Shown here one piece after another: positions 59,083 to 64,000 of a stretch of DNA of 64,000 nt. Source of the stretch: Pseudomonas sp. K2I15 (GTDB lineage Bacteria; Pseudomonadota; Gammaproteobacteria; Pseudomonadales; Pseudomonadaceae); NCBI RefSeq assembly GCF_002204795.1, contig NZ_NIXO01000024.1, forward strand, positions 28,844 through 92,843, read 5' to 3'. The notes under the pieces are model-generated. The model was not told the origin of the DNA and did not search any database. It saw only the letters and a list, made by a program, of their open reading frames with translations. Each line of letters opens with the position of its first letter. The first letter of the stretch is position 1. A program made the position numbers and the translations under genes.

Positions 59083-59886
59083 TTAAGGCTGTTTTCTGCC
59101 TGCCATATGCTTCAAATACCCCACCAACAGATTCAGGTCCGCACCCGGCAGCACGCTCTCAGCAAACGCCGGCATCTTCGCCTGCGGCCAATGCCGCATG
59201 CTTTGCGGGTCGCGGATATAACGCTTGAGGAAATCCCCGGCGAAATATTCAGTGGGGTTGTAAGGAATATTCAGGTCCGGCCCCACCTGCGCATCGCCGG
59301 CGCCGTTCAGGCGATGACACGCCAGGCAGTTCTTCTGGAACAGCGCGAAACCCTGATTCACCGGATCATTCGCCGCCAGTTTCGGGTCCGGTAACAGTGC
59401 CGGAAAACGCTCGGCAACGGTCTTCAATTGCTTGATCCCCGAGATCTGAAACGGCCACTGCTCAGGGCTGATATTTCCCGCCTGCGGATTCGTCCACACC
59501 AGATAAAACGGCCCGGCGCTGGGCTTGCCATCCGCCAGCGGCGGCCATGGATGTGCCGGATCTTCCACGGCCAACCAGGCCTGCGCGCCGCTTTTTGAAA
59601 GCAGCGGCGCCGCCGTCAATTCCGCGGCAAAACCGTCGAGGGCCACCGCCTGCAGATGATTTTCCGGCTTGATGCCCGGTAACAGCGCCGCCAGCGGCAC
59701 CGCGCGATAAGTCATGTTGCGCTTGTAGGAGACGTCATCAACGATCTGCACCGTCTGCGCGTCCGCACGCTTGAGCAGTTCGGTGGTTTCCCAGGTTTTG
59801 CTGGCGTGATCCAGCTCGATGGTCAGTTGCGCGGCAGAGACCGGCAATGCCAGCAGCAAGGTCAGGAGGACGATGATCTGTTTCAA
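59083..59886 (-). CDS. Periplasmic c-type cytochrome
   Basis: A 267-residue exported protein. With the TTG at 59886 as start the signal peptide is MKQIIVLLTLLLALPVSAAQ. An N-terminal domain (about residues 20-165) of unknown type is followed by a C-terminal single-heme cytochrome c domain with CLACH (about 196-200) and a distal axial Met in KMPAF. The open frame continues upstream to 60066 but without a signal. The N-terminal part includes LLKRADAQTVQIVDDVSYKR-like residues. Redox partner unknown. Convergent with the transglutaminase operon. Confidence 0.8.
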   Translation of the reverse strand: MKQIIVLLTLLLALPVSAAQLTIELDHASKTWETTELLKRADAQTVQIVDDVSYKRNMTYRAVPLAALLPGIKPENHLQAVALDGFAAELTAAPLLSKSGAQAWLAVEDPAHPWPPLADGKPSAGPFYLVWTNPQAGNISPEQWPFQISGIKQLKTVAERFPALLPDPKLAANDPVNQGFALFQKNCLACHRLNGAGDAQVGPDLNIPYNPTEYFAGDFLKRYIRDPQSMRHWPQAKMPAFAESVLPGADLNLLVGYLKHMAGRKQP

Positions 59887-60058
59887 GGAAGGGCCCGTGT
59901 TTGAGTGTCGATGCGGGTTCAAGATACCGCAAAACAACCTGAAACCGGCGCGCAAAACGGCAGCCCCTAACGGGATCGCTATGCGCAATATCCCGAAAGG
60001 TGCTGCCAAAGGCTGCGATCCTGGCGCTGTGTCTGCGCAGAATGTGGAGTGCGAGGGG

Positions 60059-60154
60059 TCACCCAATAACCTTGGTCAGATTGGGCAAGATCAGAATCAG
60101 GGTGGTGGCGAAAAGAATAAGTCCCGCCTGACGTACTTTCGAATGCTTGAACAT
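60059..60154 (-). CDS. Small (31-residue) membrane protein
   Basis: A very short gene: MFKHSKVRQAGLILFATTLI LILPNLTKVIG in two blocks. A basic N-terminus is followed by one hydrophobic helix (about residues 11-27). The AAAGGCAG box 10 bases before the ATG is a usable ribosome-binding site. Small single-helix proteins like this are often missed by annotation. A longer frame upstream to 60277 is non-coding by appearance. Function unknown; its neighbour downstream is the cytochrome gene, 172 bases away. Confidence 0.6.
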   Translation of the reverse strand: MFKHSKVRQAGLILFATTLILILPNLTKVIG

Positions 60155-60566
60155 GGCTGACTGCCTTTTTTTGTTATTCCTGAGCGTCAAATGCGTGCCG
60201 GTCGATTTAACTATGACGGTACTACATGACTCTTTTCTTACAGTTCCTACAGGTGCTCCAGCAAAACCCGGCAGCAACCGTTTACTTCTCTTACAGATTC
60301 AACCTTAGAGCCCTTGTTCTGCATGGCTTAGATCCATTTCATCTCATTCCATTAAGAGTTCTTATTAAAAAGGCATGAGGCCAATTGCCAGCCAGACGCC
60401 AGCCCTACGGCTAGACAGCTAAAACGATTAATCAGCCAATTCCCGTAGCCTCCTACCGTTCGTCTGAGCGTGACCGTCAAGGCCAATGAGCGGTTCGGTC
60501 ATTGAATCCGGCGCCCCGGCGCCTAAGGTAAGGGCACGATTCGTTACACAGTGATTCGAGGACGTC
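60155..60566. other. A+T-rich intergenic region
   Basis: About 410 bases of lower GC between the small protein and the thiolase. No RNA gene or second small gene is convincing. A GGCGCC-CC-GGCGCC inverted repeat lies near 60510-60523. The thiolase promoter is presumably in the final 100 bases. Confidence 0.45.
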
Positions 60567-61772
60567 ATGACCCAAGCTTTGATCTTTGATGCGATACGCA
60601 CGCCCCGTGGCAAAGGCAAGGCGGATGGCGCCTTGCACAGCGTCAAGCCGGTGAACCTGGTGGCCGGGTTGCTGACGGCGCTGCAACAGCGCACCGGCCT
60701 CGATACCCGGCAAGTGGATGACATCGTCCTGGGATGCGTCACACCGGTGGGCGACCAGGGCGCCGACATCGCCAAGACCGCCGCGCTGGTGGCGGACTGG
60801 GACGTCAGCGTCGCCGGTGTGCAGGTCAACCGGTTTTGCGCGTCTGGCCTGGAAGCCGTGAACCTTGGCGCGATGAAAGTGCGTTCCGGCTTTGAAGACC
60901 TGGTGGTGGTCGGCGGTGTCGAATCGATGTCCCGCGTGCCCATGGGCAGCGACGGCGGCGCCTGGGTGCTCGACCCGCAAACCAACATGCACAGCCACTT
61001 CACCCCGCAGGGCATCGGCGCCGACCTGATCGCCACGCTGGAAGGCTTCACCCGCCAGGACGTCGATGCCTTTGCCCTGCACTCACAGCAGAAAGCGGCG
61101 CGGGCAAGATCAGACGGATCCTTCAACAAGTCGCTGATCGCGGTGCAGGACCAAAACGGCATCGTGCTGCTGGACCAGGACGAATTCATCCGCGCCGACT
61201 CCACCCTCGAAGGCCTGGGTAAACTCAAGCCCAGCTTCGAAATGATGGGGCAGATGGGCTTCGATGCCACGGCATTGCGGGTCTACAGCCACGTCGAACG
61301 CATCAACCATGTGCACACACCGGGCAACAGTTCCGGGATCGTCGATGGCGCGGCGCTGATGCTGATCGGCTCTGAAGCCAAAGGTCGCGAGCTGGGCCTG
61401 CAACCCCGGGCGCGCATCGTCGCCACGGCGGTCACCAGCACCGACCCCACCATCATGCTCACCGGCCCGGCGCCGGCCACCCGCAAGGCGTTGGCCAAGG
61501 CTGGACTACGGGTGGAGGACATCGACCTGTTCGAGGTCAACGAAGCCTTTGCCTCGGTGGTGCTCAAGTTCATCAAGGACATGGGCATCGACGCTGCCCG
61601 GGTCAACGTTAACGGAGGCTCCATTGCCATGGGCCACCCGCTCGGCGCCACGGGCTGCGCGATTCTCGGCACCTTGCTCGACGAACTGGAGGTGCGCCAG
61701 CAGCGTTACGGCCTGGCCACTCTGTGTGTCGGCGGCGGCATGGGTATCGCCACCATCATCGAACGCCTCTGA
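60567..61772 (+). CDS. Acetyl-CoA C-acetyltransferase (thiolase)
   Basis: A 401-residue thiolase that cleaves 3-ketoacyl-CoA or condenses acetyl-CoA. The nucleophilic Cys is in VNRFCASGLEAVNLG (about residue 92), and the C-terminal catalytic His and Cys are in NGGSIAMGHPLGATGCAI and CVGGGMG. It begins MTQALIFDAIRTPRGKGK. It is paired with a FadB-like gene 16 bases downstream, the order of a P. aeruginosa degradation pair (PA1736-PA1737 from memory), and probably serves beta-oxidation. Confidence 0.94.
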   Translation: MTQALIFDAIRTPRGKGKADGALHSVKPVNLVAGLLTALQQRTGLDTRQVDDIVLGCVTPVGDQGADIAKTAALVADWDVSVAGVQVNRFCASGLEAVNLGAMKVRSGFEDLVVVGGVESMSRVPMGSDGGAWVLDPQTNMHSHFTPQGIGADLIATLEGFTRQDVDAFALHSQQKAARARSDGSFNKSLIAVQDQNGIVLLDQDEFIRADSTLEGLGKLKPSFEMMGQMGFDATALRVYSHVERINHVHTPGNSSGIVDGAALMLIGSEAKGRELGLQPRARIVATAVTSTDPTIMLTGPAPATRKALAKAGLRVEDIDLFEVNEAFASVVLKFIKDMGIDAARVNVNGGSIAMGHPLGATGCAILGTLLDELEVRQQRYGLATLCVGGGMGIATIIERL

Positions 61773-61788
61773 GCCTAAGGAATTAGTC

Positions 61789-63936
61789 ATGACTGATGCC
61801 ATTCGTTACGAAAAGGGCCAGGACCAGGTTGTGGTGTTGACCATCGACATGCCCGGCCAGAGCGCCAACACCATGAACGGGGTGTATCGCGAGGCCATGG
61901 CGGTCACCGTCGCCCGGTTGGACGCCGAGAAGGATTCGATTGCCGGTGTGGTCATCACCTCGGCGAAAAAGACCTTTTTTGCCGGCGGCGACCTCAATGA
62001 ACTGATCAAGGTCGACAAACCCTACGCCAAGGCTTTCTACGACAGCGTGTTGGTGTTGAAGGCGCAGTTGCGCACCCTGGAAACCCTCGGCAAGCCAGTG
62101 GTGGCGGCCATCAACGGCACCGCGCTGGGCGGTGGTTGGGAGATTTGCCTGGCGTGCCAGCACCGCGTGGCGCTGGACCACAAGTCAGTGCAGATTGGCC
62201 TGCCGGAAGTCACCCTCGGGCTTTTGCCGGGCGGCGGCGGTGTGGTGCGCATGGTGCGTATGCTGGGGCTGGAAAAGGCGTTGCCCTACTTGCTGGAAGG
62301 TAAAAAGATTACGCCGCAGCAGGCGCTGCAAGCCGGGCTGATCGATGAACTCGCGGCAGACCGCGATGAGCTGCTGGCCAAGTCCCGGGCGTGGATCCTG
62401 GCCAATCCAGAGGCGAAACAGCGTTGGGACATCAAGGGTTACCAGATCCCTGGCGGTACGCCGTCCAACCCGAAAGTCGCGCAAATGCTCGCCATTGCTC
62501 CATCGATACTGCGCGCCAAAACCAACGGCTGCTTCCCGGCCCCGGAGAAGATCCTCTGCGCCGCCGTGGAAGGCGCCCAGGTGGATTTCGACACCGCGCA
62601 CCTGATCGAGACCCGCTACTTCACCGAGCTGGTCACCGGGCAAGTGGCGAAAAACATGATTGGCACCTTCTGGTTTCAGCTCAATGAAATCAACGCCGGC
62701 AGCTCGCGGCCCAAGGGCTTTGCGCCGTATGTGACGCGCAAGGTCGGCGTGCTCGGCGCCGGGATGATGGGCGCGGGCATCGCTTACGTCAGTGCGTCGG
62801 CGGGTGTTGAAGTGGTGCTCAAAGATGTCAGCCTGGCGGCGGCAGAGAAGGGCAAGGCACACTCGGCAGCGTTGCTGGACAAGAAGGTCAGCCGTGGGCA
62901 ATTGACCGCCGAACAGCGGGAAACCATCCTCGCGCGCATTATTCCTACCGAATCTGATGCCGACCTTGCCGGCTGCGACCTGATCATCGAAGCCGTCTTC
63001 GAAGATCGAGAGCTGAAGGCCAAGGTCTCGGCTGCGGCGCAAAGCGTGGTCGGCTTTGAGGCGGTGATCGCCTCCAACACCTCCACCTTGCCCATCAGCG
63101 GCCTGGCCACGGCCGTGCCCGACCAAGGCAAGTTTATCGGCCTGCACTTCTTCAGCCCGGTGGACAAAATGCCCTTGGTGGAAATCATCAAGGGCGCCCG
63201 CACCAGCGACGAAACCCTGGCCCGAGGTTTCGACTTCGTACTGCAAATCAAGAAAACCCCGATCGTGGTGAATGACAGTCGCGGCTTCTTCACCTCGCGA
63301 GTGTTCGGCACCTTCACCAACGAAGGCATCGCCATGCTCGGCGAAGGCGTGGCCGCGCCGATGATCGAGACCGAGGCGCGCAAGGCCGGTATGCCTGTGG
63401 GGCCGCTGGCGGTCTCTGACGAAGTTTCCCTCAGCCTGATGAGCCATATCCGTCAGCAGACGGCCAAAGACTTACAGGCCGAGGGCAAGCCGCTACCCCA
63501 GCACCCGGCGTTTGCAGTGATCGATCTATTGCTCAACGAATACAAACGCCCGGGCAAGGCGGTGGGTGGTGGCTTCTACGATTACCCGGCAGGCGGGCAG
63601 AAACACCTGTGGCCAGAGCTGAAAAGCCGCTTTGAAAAGCCTGGCCAACGGATCTCGGCGCAGGACGTGCGCGACCGTTTGCTGTTCATCCAGGCCATCG
63701 AAACCGTGCGCTGTGTGGAGGAGGGCGTGTTGATGTCGACGGCCGATGCCAACGTCGGCTCGATCTTCGGTATTGGCTTTGCGGCCTGGAGTGGTGGGGC
63801 GCTGCAATTCATCAACCAGTACGGCCTGAACGACTTCGTCGCCCGCGCTCGCTACCTGGCCGAGCAATACGGTGAGCGCTTCACGCCACCGGCGCTGTTG
63901 CTGAAGAAAGCCGCACAGGGTGAAGTGTTTCGGTGA
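61789..63936 (+). CDS. 3-hydroxyacyl-CoA dehydrogenase/enoyl-CoA hydratase (FadB/FadJ-like)
   Basis: A 715-residue bifunctional beta-oxidation enzyme. The N-terminal crotonase domain (about residues 1-190) has KKTFFAGGDLNEL and NGTALGGGWEICLACQHRVALD, with the catalytic acidic residues. The NAD-binding region has VGVLGAGMMGAGIAY (about 322-336), and the C-terminal 3HCDH domain has LHFFSPVDKMPLVEII with the catalytic His. The start MTDAIRYEKGQ was chosen; an 80-codon extension upstream overlaps the thiolase gene. It acts with the upstream thiolase, and reduced flavin and NADH enter through the ETF system. Confidence 0.94.
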   Translation: MTDAIRYEKGQDQVVVLTIDMPGQSANTMNGVYREAMAVTVARLDAEKDSIAGVVITSAKKTFFAGGDLNELIKVDKPYAKAFYDSVLVLKAQLRTLETLGKPVVAAINGTALGGGWEICLACQHRVALDHKSVQIGLPEVTLGLLPGGGGVVRMVRMLGLEKALPYLLEGKKITPQQALQAGLIDELAADRDELLAKSRAWILANPEAKQRWDIKGYQIPGGTPSNPKVAQMLAIAPSILRAKTNGCFPAPEKILCAAVEGAQVDFDTAHLIETRYFTELVTGQVAKNMIGTFWFQLNEINAGSSRPKGFAPYVTRKVGVLGAGMMGAGIAYVSASAGVEVVLKDVSLAAAEKGKAHSAALLDKKVSRGQLTAEQRETILARIIPTESDADLAGCDLIIEAVFEDRELKAKVSAAAQSVVGFEAVIASNTSTLPISGLATAVPDQGKFIGLHFFSPVDKMPLVEIIKGARTSDETLARGFDFVLQIKKTPIVVNDSRGFFTSRVFGTFTNEGIAMLGEGVAAPMIETEARKAGMPVGPLAVSDEVSLSLMSHIRQQTAKDLQAEGKPLPQHPAFAVIDLLLNEYKRPGKAVGGGFYDYPAGGQKHLWPELKSRFEKPGQRISAQDVRDRLLFIQAIETVRCVEEGVLMSTADANVGSIFGIGFAAWSGGALQFINQYGLNDFVARARYLAEQYGERFTPPALLLKKAAQGEVFR

Positions 63937-63939
63937 TCA

Positions 63940-64000
63940 AAATGTGGGAGCGGGCTTGCTCGCGAAAGCGGTGGATCAGTTGATGCATTTGGTTACTGAC
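63940..64000. repeat. REP element, GTGGGAGCGGGCTTGCT family (cut by window end)
   Basis: AATGTGGGAGCGGGCTTGCTCG starts just after the FadB-like stop and continues to the end of the window; the second arm is outside. Third member of the family at 14711 and 30551. Confidence 0.8.

Noticed and set aside
61549..61788. An 80-codon in-frame extension of the FadB-like gene
   Set aside because: It overlaps the thiolase 3' end and lacks family resemblance; the ATG at 61789 has TAAGGA before it.

Overview
The window is about 61% GC, densely coded and shows gene orders, REP elements and protein sequences typical of a Pseudomonas chromosome, most likely the P. fluorescens group. There is no phage, plasmid, transposon or CRISPR signal. 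It reads as core chromosome with small accessory cassettes between conserved operons. All identifications rest on motifs and remembered family features; no database search was run.

Layout. 1-3.4 kb: cell-envelope genes lpxK (5' end cut off), a Trm112-like protein, kdsB, a low-molecular-weight tyrosine phosphatase and murB, closed by a terminator. 3.6-8.0 kb: a molybdenum hydroxylase cassette of a 2Fe-2S subunit, a Tat-exported molybdopterin subunit, an XdhC-type maturation factor and a MocA-type cytidylyltransferase. 8.1-14.7 kb: RNase E with a long structured leader, divergent from rluC, a HAD phosphatase and sppA. 14.8-25.3 kb: the Maf/YceF-yceD-rpmF-plsX-fabDG-acpP-fabF-pabC-mltG-tmk-holB-tatD fatty-acid, envelope and replication cluster, which here lacks pilZ between holB and tatD. 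25.3-28.8 kb: an RgsA-like small RNA, a TetR regulator, a MoaA-type radical SAM enzyme, a lipoprotein and a DUF1285 protein.

28.8-33.1 kb holds a compact catabolic-looking operon of a GntR regulator, ADP-ribosylglycohydrolase-fold hydrolase, NCS1 permease and PfkB kinase, comparable to E. coli yegTUVW but with a different transporter. 33.1-37.1 kb holds a methyltransferase, two small unknown genes, an MFS transporter with a damaged or unusual 5' end, an HD phosphohydrolase and a GNAT acetyltransferase. 37.2-42.5 kb is a pentose/hexose operon (SDR dehydrogenase, AraFGH-type ABC importer, IclR regulator) with a dyad over its promoter. 42.5-44.7 kb is an alcohol dehydrogenase divergent from an AraC regulator. 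44.9-48.8 kb is the electron-transfer flavoprotein system (ETF-QO divergent from etfBA) around a dyad-rich intergenic region with a PsrA-like site. 49-55.3 kb contains a solute-binding protein, two envelope lipoproteins, a MocR regulator, several small proteins, a START-domain protein and RraB. 55.7-58.9 kb is an ATP-grasp/alpha-E/transglutaminase operon. 59-64 kb contains a cytochrome c protein, a 31-residue membrane peptide and a thiolase/FadB-like beta-oxidation pair.

The most interesting signal is the control region of the ATP-grasp/alpha-E/transglutaminase operon: an NtrC-type enhancer, an IHF site and a sigma-54 promoter lie in the textbook order and spacing, which ties this poorly characterised ligase-transglutaminase system to nitrogen limitation. 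A candidate small RNA with a Shine-Dalgarno-complementary tract is encoded on the opposite strand just upstream. Other points: a near-leaderless yceD transcript, the hairpin-rich rne leader, the loss of pilZ, and at least five kinds of REP-type palindromes between genes.
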